The notes under the pieces: generated by a model
Seen by the model: the letters and a program-made list of their open reading frames with translations, nothing else
Databases searched by the model: none
Told to the model about the DNA's origin: nothing
NCBI RefSeq assembly: GCF_036898095.1
Contig: NC_090751.1
Span: 77,311,695 to 77,375,694 of the forward strand
Origin: Palaemon carinicauda
Taxonomy: Eukaryota > Arthropoda > Malacostraca > Decapoda > Palaemonidae
Reading direction: 5' to 3'
Length of the DNA stretch: 64,000 nucleotides
Part shown: one piece after another, positions 1-10,599 of the stretch
Position numbering within the stretch: position 1 is the stretch's first letter
Layout: every line of letters starts with the position of its first letter
Program-made: the position numbers and the translations under genes

Positions 1-1960
1 GAGACCCCTGTGGATGACTATCGCAGATGACGCGACCTCCGTACCGCGACTGTAGCGGGTTGTCTCTTCTTGAGGAGGAAGCGTAGTGTCTCCAGGTATG
101 AAGCCGAAGCGACGCCCCGGTTCGGGAGAGATGTCGCAGTGTGGTTGCTTGAGTAGTCTGCGCCGTGGGAGAAGCTCTCCCGGGAGTTCCACCAGGCGAA
201 GCAGAGGGTCCAGAAACCGTTCTGCGCATAGTCCCAGTGGAGCTCTCCCATTGAAAGGTTGACAGACAACCTGGTCTTGTTGAGACCCATTGTCCACAGA
301 CAAAAAGGAGGGAAGACGCAGGCGTCGAAGTTGTCCCACCATCACCGGAATGCATCTTGCCAGAGTCTCGGGGTCTGAGACTGGGGGTAAGAATAGCGGA
401 AGCTTGAGGTTCCAAGCTGTCGCGATCAGGTCCCCCAGACCAGCACTTGCTGGTTACCCAAGGTCAAAGACCCCCAGGTACACTCTCTCTACGAGGCTCT
501 GCTCAGATAGTCTGAGAGAAACATTCCCCTGCCTGGAATGAGAGAGCCGATGATGGTATTGAGAGAATCTCAATCATCCCGGTATCTCTACTGCAAGATG
601 TCAAGGTGTGAAAATGCGTCCCCTGCTGGTTAGAATGAAGTCGACGCGCAACGGGGCGACTCGGCAGGAGCTGTAGGATCTGAAGAGGGGCTAGACTAAG
701 GCCCCTAAGCCTGCCTGAATAATGGAGAGGTATCCTTCAGGTCTTGACCATAGGCCTGGACCGGAACATGCCCCCTCCCCCCCCTTTCCTTTGACGAGTC
801 CGAGAACAGCATCAAGAATGTGGGGAAAGGACGAGAATATCCACTACCATCAAGAGGCTCCATAGGTCAACACCCATTGCAGGTCTAATAGTTCCGCTGG
901 TCCCATAGGGCCAGGGAGTCCGGTTAAACATTGCCTGAAGCCACCGGAACTTGGATCGCCCCGCATGGAACTTATCCTTAGGCGACCGTTCGGACTATAG
1001 ACGGGTCAATGAGGAAAGGAGAACTAGGAAACGTTCCAAGGTAGGGCTGAAAGCTCTGCTTGACTGAGAACAGGTACTGCGACTCTCCTCAGTCTTGCCA
1101 CAGTCAACCGAAAGGAAGGCTCAGAGGATGTGGTAACAGAATCTGGCGTCCCCAGGTGGTCACCCATCCAAGTATCGACGTTGCTTAATCTCGCTGGACA
1201 GACGAGAAGCGGAGTTTCCAACGTGGTAAGGCCGTTGACTCAATATCATGGCCAGATACTCCAGATGTTGAGGCAGAGGAAGAGAAGGCTCCAAGCAAAA
1301 TACCATGAGCCCACACTCATGGTAAGCATCCGGAAGCTTGTCCCGGTGCTGAAGGTCGAAACCCGAGCCTACCGGAGTTGACTAGCCCTCCAAACAGCAG
1401 AGGAGGCGGAAGCCTGCACCTGAGCGGCCAAGAGGAAGGCAGGGAGAGTTCTCTGGGGAAACAAACCTGCTATGCCACGGCGGGATAGCCACACTGCATC
1501 ATAAGCAGGAATACTTGCAGTCTAGGCTGAATTCGACGAGCACCCTGGAAGATGGATGGATTGGAAACTGAAAGTACCCGTCCTTCCGATCCAGGGTTTA
1601 AGGAGTCCTGTCGCCTCGTTACCAGTCTGATCGATTCTGCTGGTCTACGCTGGCCGAAGTTTGTTCGACAAACTTGATCAGGGCTGAGAGGTCGACTATG
1701 GACATCCCCTCTCAGATCCTTCCTTACAAGAAAGGATCGACTGAGGGGGCCGGGGGTGAAGCCGTCGATGATCCTAAGGAAGACCTTCGCCTAAGGTATG
1801 GATCATTCTGCCCAACCGGGCAACTCTGCTGACGCTATGGCATAGAGGTTCAGAGACACTGAATTCGCTGACAAAGACGGCAGGCACGATATCCTTGGCT
1901 AATCACAGAGATTGTGCGGGAATGGGCATCGGGAAGCTGTCATTCGGATGAGTAACCTTA
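1..1960 (-). pseudogene. RT/RNase H/methyltransferase-like region of A0, decayed
   Basis: A short frame at 18-290 encodes a peptide containing TRLSVNxSM, the match of the post-RNase H region of the copy at 8526-10373. Nucleotide similarity continues to about 1960, where the flanks of the RT start region of the intact copy are recognisable. No frame longer than about 90 codons survives, and the segment holding the YLDD catalytic motif of RT (expected near 1380-1540) cannot be recognised. It cannot make reverse transcriptase. The assignment rests on collinearity with family A, not on a conserved motif. Confidence 0.65.
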
Positions 1961-4860
1961 AGCATCCTCCCAGCAAAAAACCTGCAATCCTAGAGTTCGT
2001 GAACTCCTTTTAGGACTATGCCCCCCCGGGGGAGTCTCCTGTGCCATCTGTTCCTGACAGGAGGAAACTGCAATTGGACACCTTGTCCCAGTTGTCGTAG
2101 CCGATAACTTAGGCCGACGTGGTTGAAAGAAAAGGGCGCTGGAGCCCTGCAGAGTCTGGAAGAAAGCGCCTTGGAGGAGTGAAACCGGAAGTCGATTTAC
2201 TCCGCACAGCAGCTGTCTAAGTCTCTGTCCTTGGGCACAAACAAACTCTTCTCAAGGATGGAAGGGTGTCTGAGGTCGTCGACCTCCACAGATGAGACAC
2301 CCGAAGGAAGCCCTCAGTCAGCGCGTCCAGATGGTACAACATCGAGCTTGTCCGCAAGTTAGATACTTAACGACGAAAGGCCAAGGTGCCTGAGCTCGAG
2401 AGGAGGAAAGTACCCATGATCTTCCTGTAGCTTCCTTGAACCAAACCTCGGGCCGTAACCGAGGAGGGAAAGAACCTGGTAAGCTCCCAGAGGAAGAGAT
2501 AAGCAGTCACCCCTTGTCCGATGGAGAAACCTCGAACGGAAAGCCCCCCCGCCAAAAATCCTTCCAGGGAATGACGGGGAAGGGCTAACCCAGGTTCAGG
2601 AAAGAGGAGTGTTGCCCTTAAGTTTCTCCTATTCTTGCAAGTGCCATGCTCTGTGTTTACGGGGTGAGGCCGTGTTCTGGAAATACGCTCCAGAAGAACT
2701 CGCCAGGCTGGTCATGCTGCGAAAACCCCATTGGGAATCGTGGTCGCAATCGCCCTGGAGCTCGCGCGACGGAAATTCCTGGTGATCGGCGAGCGATAAC
2801 CCATAGACGAGCAATGGATACTGCAAGAAATAAGCCGACATTTGTGCGAAGAAACACTGTAGGTTCGCGCGACGGAACACCATCCATCCGCGCGATGGAA
2901 AAACCGTTGGTTCGCGCGTGGACGAACATTGGAGAGCATGAGCGTAGACGTGCAGGCACGTGGGCGCGCAGGCGAGTGGTCGCGCGGTTGCACGGGCGAG
3001 CGGTCGCGCGGGCGAGCGGTTGCGCAGGCGAGCGGTCATGAAGGTGGGCAGGTGGGTGAGAGCGAGTCCGAGGCGGCGAACGCAAGCGTTAGCGCGATGG
3101 CGAGGAAACGCGCTGCCGCATGGGCGAGGAAGACCGCTGACGATATGGATCAACAAGCGATCGGTGGTGAGCTGGTGAGCGCTAACGTGCAGGTTGGCGA
3201 TGGCGCGTTGTGTTATGCCGACACGATGGTCGAGCAGTATGCGCAGGTGAGCGATCGTGCGTTGGCGAGCAGTATGCGAAGGTGAGAGATCGCGAGCAGC
3301 TTGTGCAGGAGGGCGATCGCGCGATGGTGATCAGCATGCACCGGGTCGCGCGATGGTGATCAGTATGCGCAGGGTCGCGTGATGGTGATCAGCATGCCAG
3401 GGTCGTGCGATGGCGATCAGCATGCGCAGGTCGGCGGTCGCGCGATGGCGAGCAGCATCTGCAGGTGGGCGATCGCGCGATGGCGAACAGCATACGCAGT
3501 TGAGGGTCGCGCGATGGTGATCAGCATGCGCAGGGTCGAGCGATGGTGATCAGCATCCGCAGTTGAGGGTCGCGCGATGGCTGTCAGCATCCGCAGTCGA
3601 GGGTCGCGCGATGGCGATCAGCATCCGCAGTGGAGGGTCGCGCGATGGCGGTCAGCATCCGCAGTCGAGGGTCGCGAGATGGCGATCAGCATCCGCAGTG
3701 GAGGGTCGCGCGATGGCGGTCAGCATCCGCAGTCGAGGGTCGCGCGATGGCGATCAGCATCCGCAGTTGAGGGTCGCGCGATGGCGATCAGCATGCGCAG
3801 GTGAGCTAGTAGCTGGCGAACCATGTTCCTTCAGAAGTGTTGGAGAATGTTGGCGTGCCGGCTGTAACACACGTGGGCGATCCGGAGATCGCCGAGAGAC
3901 AGGTGATCGCTGGCGAGCTGATGATCGCTGACGAGCTGATGATCGCTGGCGAGCTGATGATCGCTGGCGAGCAGAAGGCTACGCGTGGAAGCCTGCGCAA
4001 AGAAGAAGAGTCCTTGACCCCGACCTGAACCGAAGTTCTAGATCGCAAGGGCGAACGTGGGCGCACAGGGCGCGTAACAGGAACCAACAGGAACCGCAGG
4101 GATGATCATCTTGAAAGCGCTGACGAACAGGAGAGCGCTGATGAGCAGAAGAGCGCCTGTGTGCCCACACTGAGCAGGAGCAGGAGAGAACACAGCAGAA
4201 GGGCGCGCAGGGAAACCCTGACACGCAAGGGAAGAACCCCCGTGGGGGCAACCCTTTGCCCCGAAGGGATCGTTGTCCGCCGGGAAACTGATGTCCATCG
4301 GAAGACCGCTGTCCGTCGGGAAGACCGTTGTCCGTCGGGAAGACCGTTGCCCGTCGGAAGACGAGATCAGACTGCTGTCCATCTGCACCAAGGCGGAAGA
4401 TCGAGAAAAAGGAGTTGTAGGCTGTAAACGGAGATTTAAAAAGGCGCCTCAAGCACCCTTATAGGGAGATGAGAGGCCCTTACGACGAGGCGGACAGTGG
4501 GCCTTACGGCGAGGGAGGCCAACAGCAACAGCAACAGCAACAGCAACAGAAGAAACCTCCGAAGAGGAGTCTCTATGAGTGTACTCTCTCGCGAACGAAA
4601 GAGAAACACTTCGTGGAAGAGACTGGTCAGCCAGTGACCTAAAAGGAGCAATCCTCCGAAGAGGAGCTCCTGCAGTTGCCCAGCCCCTTGAGCAAAACTG
4701 CAGGTGTGACCGCTCAGCACCAAGAGCATAGTCGCACGAAAAAAAAAGGCAAGAGAAGAACCCCCCAAAAGGGGAAAAACTCAAGCCTGGACAGGAAAAA
4801 CTTCCCTCGGAAGGAAAGTTACCAGCCAAAGGAGGCAAGCCTCCTGAGAGTTCTAAAATG
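1961..4860 (-). pseudogene. gag remnant of A0
   Basis: This is the position of gag in family A. The 4436-4838 part encodes, on the minus strand, peptides such as RRKAHCPPRRKGLSSPY, matching RRKAHRPLRHKGLPSPY of the copy at 13401-14513. The middle (about 2750-4090) is a GC-rich run of tandem repeats equivalent to the Arg/Ser/Pro/His-rich gag segment of the intact copy. Part of the capsid-like region is deleted and the frames are broken. Several overlapping frames on both strands are open here only because the repeats lack stop codons; I do not treat those as genes. Confidence 0.6.
3480..3805. repeat. 34-bp tandem repeat in A0 gag
   Basis: Units beginning gggtcgcgcgatgg recur at 3567, 3601 and 3635 and onward, a 34-bp period, with less regular copies upstream from about 3290. 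Each unit carries a gcgatcagcatccgcag-like core. A 34-bp unit is not a multiple of three, so the reading frame rotates from unit to unit and all frames stay open. The related repeat in the other family A copy is 45 bp. Confidence 0.85.
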
Positions 4861-5161
4861 AACTGGAGAGCTGTCCGTCGTCACGGGAGTACTACCAGTA
4901 GAAGACACGCCCCTGACGAAAATACAAGGGGGAAGGCAGCAACAGCCGAATCCCCAGGACTCAACCAGACAGCTCACACCGTTGCTATATTACAGAAACG
5001 AACTAGATCGGTAACTGTAAAAAAATAAAAAAAATAATATTAGTACACATTCATTCCCCCGGGAAGGCTCCGAAGAGGAATCCCGAGGGAAAGGAACAAG
5101 AATTACACAACAGGCACGTGCCCTCACAACCACTTACACTCGCGGAAGGAGAGCTGTAACC

Positions 5162-6592
5162 AAAACAGAATTATAACAATTATAATTATGTAACTATGTA
5201 ATTATGTAATTTAAAAAAGAATGAACACTAAAGAAAGAACGAAAACCCCGAAAGGAATCGTTCTACAAGCTGAAAAACAAAAACAACTACAATTAGATTC
5301 ATAACTAATTGAGACAAACGTACGGCGTAGCAACCCCCCACACGGAAAGGAAGCTACAAGGGCGTAGTAACACGTAGTAAAAGGGTGAACGACCTCAAGA
5401 GAGAGAGAGAGAAAGACATAAGTCAAACTCGATCGCCACCCATAAAATTACGCCGTGGTGGCCTAACTGCCGAGGCCTCCACGTAGATATCGTACACTAC
5501 ACACACAAATCTGAAAAGGAAACTTACTTATTTCTATACTCAAATATATATACAAACATGAAAACATGTTTACATATATATTGAGTAAATGAAAAGTAGG
5601 CGATTAAGTAAAGACAAAACAAACAAACAATGGCTGCCAAGAGAGGACCAAGACAGAGACGTCTGTCACAGTCCGAGCCAAAAGTGAAAGTGAGTATTCA
5701 CCCGTGTGTGAGGGGGAGGAGGGGTAGCTAGCTACCACTCCCCTACCCCCCCCCCACACCCCCCGGTAACTAGTGCGGGGGTAATACACCCTCGTTAAAT
5801 TCTAATGGCTCGCCATTTCAGCTACGCTAAAAGGTAACCCTTTGTAAATAGCGTGGTTTGTATTCCGGTTACGGAACAAACAGAATTATAACAATTATAA
5901 TTATATATGTAATTATGTAATTTAAAAATGAATGAACACTAAAGAAAGAACGAAAACCCCGAAAGGAATCGTTCTACAAGTTGAAAAACTAAAAACAACT
6001 ACAATTAGATTCATAACTAATTGAGACAAACGTACAGCGTAGCAACCCCTCCACACGGAAAGGAAGCTACAAGGGCGTAGTAACACGTAGTAAAAGGGTG
6101 AACGACCTCAAGAGAGAGAGAGAGAAAGACATAAGTCAAACTCGATCGCCACCCATAAAATTACGCCGTGGTGGCCTAACTGCCGAGGACTCCACGTAGA
6201 TATTGTACACTACACACACAACTCTGAAAAGGAAACTTACTTATTTCTATACTCAAATATATATACAAACATGAAAACATGTTTACATATATATTGAGTA
6301 AATGAAAAGTAAGCGATTAAGTAAAGACAAAACAAACAATGGCTGCCAAGAGAGGACCAAGACAGAGATGTCTGTCACAGTCCGAGCCAAAAGTGAAAGT
6401 GAGCATTCATCTGTGTGTGAGGGGGGGGGAGGGGTAGCTAGCTACCACTCCCCTACCCCCCCCCCCCCCCCCCGCTAACTAGCGCGGGGGTAATACACCC
6501 TCGTTAAATTCTAATGGCTCGCCATTTCAGCTGCGCTAAAAGGTAACCCCCCCCCTGTAAATAGCGGGGTTTGTATTTCGGTTACGGAACAA
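5162..6592 (-). repeat. Tandem duplication of the A0 5' leader and terminal repeat (about 715 bp x 2)
   Basis: 5162-5877 and 5878-6592 are near-identical direct copies: gaatgaacactaaagaaag occurs at 5219 and 5930. Each copy ends with a family A right terminus (...ttacggaacaa). Copy 1 therefore has an element end joined directly to internal leader sequence of copy 2. Each unit carries a hairpin-rich ITR core (ggggtagctagctacc) beside C/G homopolymers of different length. Long homopolymers may hide assembly errors. Confidence 0.85.
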
Positions 6593-6828
6593 CATGTCTT
6601 TCATAGTAGGTTCCTGATCTACCACCACGGGGGAAGGAATAGGATTAGGAACATTAACATTAGGTAAGGCTCTATCCACAGATCGTGAAGAACTACGCCT
6701 AACTCTATCCCTCTCTAGTCTCGTATGTTACAAAATCATCATCCGTTAAAGAAAGACACTCATTACATCTATCATCAAATGAACAAAATTTACCCCTACA
6801 TTTCACACAAATATTATGAGGATCAATA
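6593..6828 (-). pseudogene. Family D retroelement gag, zinc-finger part (split gene, downstream piece)
   Basis: On the minus strand from 6828 the DNA encodes DPHNICVKCRGKFC followed by RCNEC: a Cys cluster C-x2-C-x4-C-x6-C-x2-C preceded by Asp-Pro-His. The family A gag has the same signature (DPHTLC...CRGRRC...MCREC). The frame then slips by one base near 6710 and continues open with RS-rich sequence to about 6593, where A0 begins. The upstream piece is at 14932-15002. Joining the two pieces across the 8.1-kb family A insertion keeps the frame. This looks like the nucleic-acid-binding N-terminus of a DIRS-type gag; the rest of element D is outside the window. Confidence 0.7.
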
Positions 6829-7041
6829 TGACAAATTCGAAGATAATTTGTATTTTTCCTAACCATACAAACCTTAGCTATTTACAGAGGGTTTACATTT
6901 TAGCGCAGCTGAAATGACGAGCCAATAGTTTTAACGAGGGTTAATTACCCCCGCGCTAGTTAGCGGGGGGGGTGGGGAAGGGTAGCTTGCTACCCCTCCC
7001 CCCTCCACACACCGGTGACTTGCTTCACTTCACTTAGAGGT
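6829..7041. repeat. Family A left ITR (3' end of element)
   Basis: From about 6880 inward it is nearly the reverse complement of 14747-14890. The outermost 50 bases differ between the two ends, the unequal or split arrangement of DIRS elements. Bases 6831-6837 (acaaatt) and 6845-6851 (aatttgt) form a perfect dyad around a 7-nt spacer, two bases inside the end. The inner part holds a second hairpin, gggtagcttgctaccc. Confidence 0.88.
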
Positions 7042-7084
7042 AGGACTTGACTTGGGGGTCAGGGATGGCGGGCACATATGTGTA

Positions 7085-7180
7085 AATAGCTAAGGTTTGT
7101 ATGGTTAGGAAAAATACAAATTATCTTCGAATTTGTCATTTGTTCCGTAACCGAAATACAAACCATGCTATTTACAGAGG
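7085..7180. repeat. Family A internal complementary region (ICR)
   Basis: This segment is the reverse complement of the left terminus (from gtaaatagctaagg to gaatttgtca) fused directly to the reverse complement of the right terminus (tttgttccgtaacc to ttacagagg). It thus records the end-to-end junction of a circular form. In the DIRS model it templates end completion and circle formation. It lies between the YR gene and the left ITR, the expected site. Confidence 0.88.
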
Positions 7181-7656
7181 GTGACTTACCCCTTAGGAAG
7201 GGTGGAAAGTCCCCAGCCTTACTGACTTCGGCTTGCCCGGGGGCTTGATCCCTCAGTGAGCAGCACTAGAGAGAGGGAGCCCCTGTACCTCACAAGTTCC
7301 TAGCATCGCTAGGAACGAGTGGCCTACATAAGCAGTGTGAGGAGGAGAGTGTGACTCGTCCTATGAAGTTGACATTGAGACCTTCAGATAGGAATTCTAG
7401 GATAGGACGTTCCCCATACCACCTCGTCAGGGTATGGGAGACGCAACAGTATTAAGCTTAATACTAGGAGCACAAAGAAGCATGGGTTACCTGCAGAGGT
7501 CGAGGTCAGCTATGCGAGGACCTGGATGCTGCTCCCCCAAGAGAGGGGAGAATGAAGAAAGAAGTAAGGGTCAGACATACTCTTTCATTCACGCAGACTA
7601 AGACCGGGTAACAACGCCCTCAACCTACTGCTACTTGTCCAAAAAGGAGCCTGAGG
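7181..7656 (-). other. Family A 3' untranslated region
   Basis: This is the 476-bp stretch between the ICR and the YR stop codon. I see no ORF, tandem repeat or clear signal in it. By position it is the 3' untranslated part of the element transcript. Confidence 0.5.
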
Positions 7657-8725
7657 TTAGACCAGCTGTTGTGCAGCCACCACAGGGCCGATAGAAAACG
7701 TATCGAGGCTCCTGTGGGTCACGTCTTGCAGGTAGTGGGCTGTGAAGGTCGTTTGACGCTTCCAGACCCCAGCTTGAAGTACCTGCGTCACAGAGAAGTT
7801 TCTCTTGAAGGCCAAGGATGTAGCAATACCCCTGACATCATGGGCTCGAGGGCGACGTGACGGAGGAGGGTCAGGATTCAGGGAATGGTGGATAACCCTT
7901 CGAATCCAAGCTGAGATGGTGTTCCTGGTGACCCTCCTCTTTGTCCTGCCTGTGCTCACAAACAAAGCTCGCACATGAGGACGGACTGCAGCCGTTCTCT
8001 TCAAGTAGTGCCTCAGACACCTCACTGGACATAGTAGCAGCTGGTCTGGGTCGTTTGTTACAGAACGGAGACTCGCGATCCTGAAAGAGTCGAACCGAGG
8101 ATCCGGCACTCCAGGATTCTGAGTCTTGGCCACAAACTCAGGGACGAACCTGAACGTTACCTCCCCCCATCCCCTTGAATGGGCGATGTCGTACGAGAGA
8201 CCATGAAGTTCACTAACTCGCTTGGCCGAAGCCAAGGCGAGTAGGAAAGCCGTCTTCCAAGACAGGTGGCGATCGGAGGCCTGGCGTAATGGCTCGAAGG
8301 GAGGTCTCTTAAGAGACCTGAGGACTCGAACCACGTTCCAAGGAGGGGGTCTCACTTCCGACTGGGGGCAGGTAAGCTCATAGCTACGTATAAGTAAAGA
8401 GAGTTCTAGCGATGAAGAAATATCCACGCCCTTCAATCTGAAGGCCAAGCTTAAGGCTGAGCGATAGCCTTTCACTGCCGAGACAGAAAGGCGCATTTCT
8501 TCTGGCAGATACACAAGGAAGTCCGCTATTGCTGGAATAGTGGCATCGAGTGGAGAGATACCCCTTCCACGACACCAACCATAAAAGACTCTATACTTTG
8601 CTTGGTAGACTCCCTCAGAGGACCTTCGCAGGTGCCGAGACATTCTCTCCGCAACCTGTTGCGAAAAGCCTCTCTCCGCGAGGAGACGCTGGATAGTCTC
8701 CAGGCGTGAAGCCGAAGCGAGGCTA
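7657..8725 (-). CDS. Tyrosine recombinase (YR) of family A DIRS
   Basis: This is a DNA breaking-rejoining enzyme that would insert the circular cDNA. The recombinase part is about 355 residues, starting near SLASASRLETIQ. The catalytic signature is visible: first Arg in SAKRVSELHGLS, HxxR in RAHDVRGIATSLAF, then Trp in GVWKRQ and the nucleophilic Tyr in TAHYLQDV. An N-terminal SAM-like domain precedes it (GVYQAKYRVFYGWC...VKGYRSALS). The frame stays open upstream to 10581, across the whole RT gene in another phase, so the true start is uncertain; I give only the domain-supported part. It overlaps the end of RT/RNase H by about 200 bases, as in other DIRS elements. All catalytic residues are present. 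Confidence 0.88.
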
Positions 8726-10373
8726 CGGCCCTGTGAGGGACGCCGGAGTGGGGTTGTCTGAGAAGCTCGTGTCGTGGAGGAAGCTCCCTTGGGAGTTCCG
8801 TCAGGAGTTGCAGAAGGTCCGGAAACCATTCCGCATGATGCCATAGCAGAGCTACCAGAGTCATGGAACAGTTGACCGATAGTCTGGTCCTGTTGAGCAC
8901 CCTTCTCATCAGACAGAACGGTGGGAAGGCGTACACGTCGATGTTGTCCCACCGTTGCTGGAAAGCATCTTGCCAGAGTGCCTTGGGGTCCGGGACTGGT
9001 GAGCAGTACAGGGGCAGCTTGAAGTTCAAGGCTGTCGCGAACAAGTCCACAGTCGGGGAACCCCACAAAGTCAGGACTTTGTTGGCTATCTGAGGATCCA
9101 AAGACCACTCGGTACTCACTATCTGCGAAGCCCTGCTCAGACTGTCGGCGAGCACATTCCTCTTGCCAGGAATGAAGCGAGCTGATAGTGTTATCGAGTG
9201 GGTTTCGGTCCACCTCAGAGTCTCTACTGCAAGATGGGATAGCTGTTGCGAAAAAGTGCCTCCCTGCTTGTTGATATAAGCCACTACCGTGGTGTTGTCG
9301 CTCATCACCACCACGGAGTGACCCGCCAGGGACCGTTGGAACTGCTGAAGAGCCAGAAAGACGGCCTTCAATTCTAGCAGGTTGATGTGTAGGGACTTTT
9401 CTGATTCTGACCAAAGGCCTGAGGCCCTCTGGTTCAGAACGTGCGCCCCCCACCCTTCTTCTGACGCGTCCGAAAACAGAGTCAATTCCGGGGGGAGGAC
9501 GAGAAGACTCACTCCCTTCCGCAGGTTCTCGTCGGCCAGCCACCACCGCAAGTCCTTCTGTTCCAGAGACCCCATTGGGATCAGAATATCCGGGGAATCG
9601 GATCCTTGATTCCACCGGGACTTGAGCTGCCATTGAAGGGATATCATCCTGAGGCGGCTGTTTGGAACCAGACGGGCCAGAGAGGATAGGTGGCCTAAGA
9701 GACGCAACCACGATTGGGCGGGGAGTTCTTTTCGCCTGAGGAAGGGTTCCGCCACCCTCCTCAGTCTTGCTATCCGGTCGTCTGATGGAAAGGCTTTGTG
9801 GAGATTGGTGTCTATTAGCATGCCTAGATAAAGCAGTCGTTGGGACGGCTGCAGAGAGGACTTCTCGAGGTTTATCACGATCCCCATATCCTGGCAAAGA
9901 TCCAGAAGCCTGTCTCGGTGCCGAAGAAGGGTCGACTCCGAGTCTGCTAGGATCAGCCAATCGTCCAGGTAACGAAGGAGACGAATGCCGTTCCTGTGCG
10001 CCCAAGATGAAATCAGGGTGAACACTCTGGTGAACACCTGAGGAGCTGTGGAGAGACCGAAACACAGCACCTTGAACTGGTAGATCTTGTTGTCTAGGCA
10101 AAATCTCAGGTACTTCCTGGAAGACGGATGGATTGGGATCTGGAAGTACGCGTCCTTTAGATCCAGTGTGCACATGAAGTCTTGTGGTCTCACCGCAAGT
10201 CTGACCGTGTCTGCTGTCTCCATGCTGAACCGGGTTTGTTTGACAAACCTGTTCAGAGCTGAGAAATCGATGACGGGTCTCCAGCCTCCAGTAGCCTTCT
10301 CTACAAGAAAGAGTCGACTGAAGAAGCCTGGGAAGCCGTCCACGACCTCCTGGAGAGCACCCTTCTCGAGCAT
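8526..10373 (-). CDS. Reverse transcriptase-RNase H with C-terminal methyltransferase-like region, family A
   Basis: The 615-codon frame copies element RNA. RT: GWRPVIDFSALN (residues 30-41), LDLKDAYFQIP (70-80), catalytic YLDD (135-138), YLGM (182-185). RNase H: FSDASEEGWGAH with D302, E334, D359 in MSDNTT and D410 in ADSLSR. Residues about 443-490 (VDLFATALN...YAFPPF) correspond to the Dam-like domain that follows RNase H in DIRS1-like elements; activity cannot be judged. The frame really begins further upstream, near 10560, but TAA at 10383-10385 interrupts it just before the RT core, so the ORF given begins after that stop. It overlaps YR in a different phase. Confidence 0.9.
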   Translation of the reverse strand: MLEKGALQEVVDGFPGFFSRLFLVEKATGGWRPVIDFSALNRFVKQTRFSMETADTVRLAVRPQDFMCTLDLKDAYFQIPIHPSSRKYLRFCLDNKIYQFKVLCFGLSTAPQVFTRVFTLISSWAHRNGIRLLRYLDDWLILADSESTLLRHRDRLLDLCQDMGIVINLEKSSLQPSQRLLYLGMLIDTNLHKAFPSDDRIARLRRVAEPFLRRKELPAQSWLRLLGHLSSLARLVPNSRLRMISLQWQLKSRWNQGSDSPDILIPMGSLEQKDLRWWLADENLRKGVSLLVLPPELTLFSDASEEGWGAHVLNQRASGLWSESEKSLHINLLELKAVFLALQQFQRSLAGHSVVVMSDNTTVVAYINKQGGTFSQQLSHLAVETLRWTETHSITLSARFIPGKRNVLADSLSRASQIVSTEWSLDPQIANKVLTLWGSPTVDLFATALNFKLPLYCSPVPDPKALWQDAFQQRWDNIDVYAFPPFCLMRRVLNRTRLSVNCSMTLVALLWHHAEWFPDLLQLLTELPRELPPRHELLRQPHSGVPHRAVASLRLHAWRLSSVSSRREAFRNRLRRECLGTCEGPLRESTKQSIESFMVGVVEGVSLHSMPLFQQ

Positions 10374-10599
10374 GGTCTCGACTTAGGCCTGAAGGGCCAG
10401 CCCCTTTGCCGATCCCGTGGCATAGGAGCTCAACGACACTGGATTCGCTGTCAGGGGAGGTTGAGATGTTGTGAACGGGACGCGATAGCCTTGGCCGATC
10501 ACTGAGACCGTCCAAGCATCGGCCCCGTGTTGCTGCCACCTGCGGACGCAACGCTGAAGGCATCCCCCCACAGGTGGACATGCAGGGGAACTGCCACCC

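Larger units (their letters stand above)
1..6592 (-). mobile_element. Family A DIRS1-like retrotransposon copy A0, degraded, cut by window start
   Basis: This stretch aligns by eye with the better preserved copy at 6829-14931. Bases 260-400 match 8870-9010, 1541-1600 match 10117-10180, 4440-4500 match the gag part near 13760-13830, and 5690-5877 match the right inverted terminal repeat. All former genes read on the minus strand. The YR gene would lie left of base 1 and is not in the window. The gag centre is about 1 kb shorter than in the other copy. Stops and frameshifts are everywhere, so it is a dead copy. Its right end (about 6592) abuts the gag remnant of another element (family D). Confidence 0.8.

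Noticed and set aside
3480..3805. CRISPR-like array
   Set aside because: Units are contiguous with no unique spacers, and the DNA is eukaryotic retrotransposon gag.
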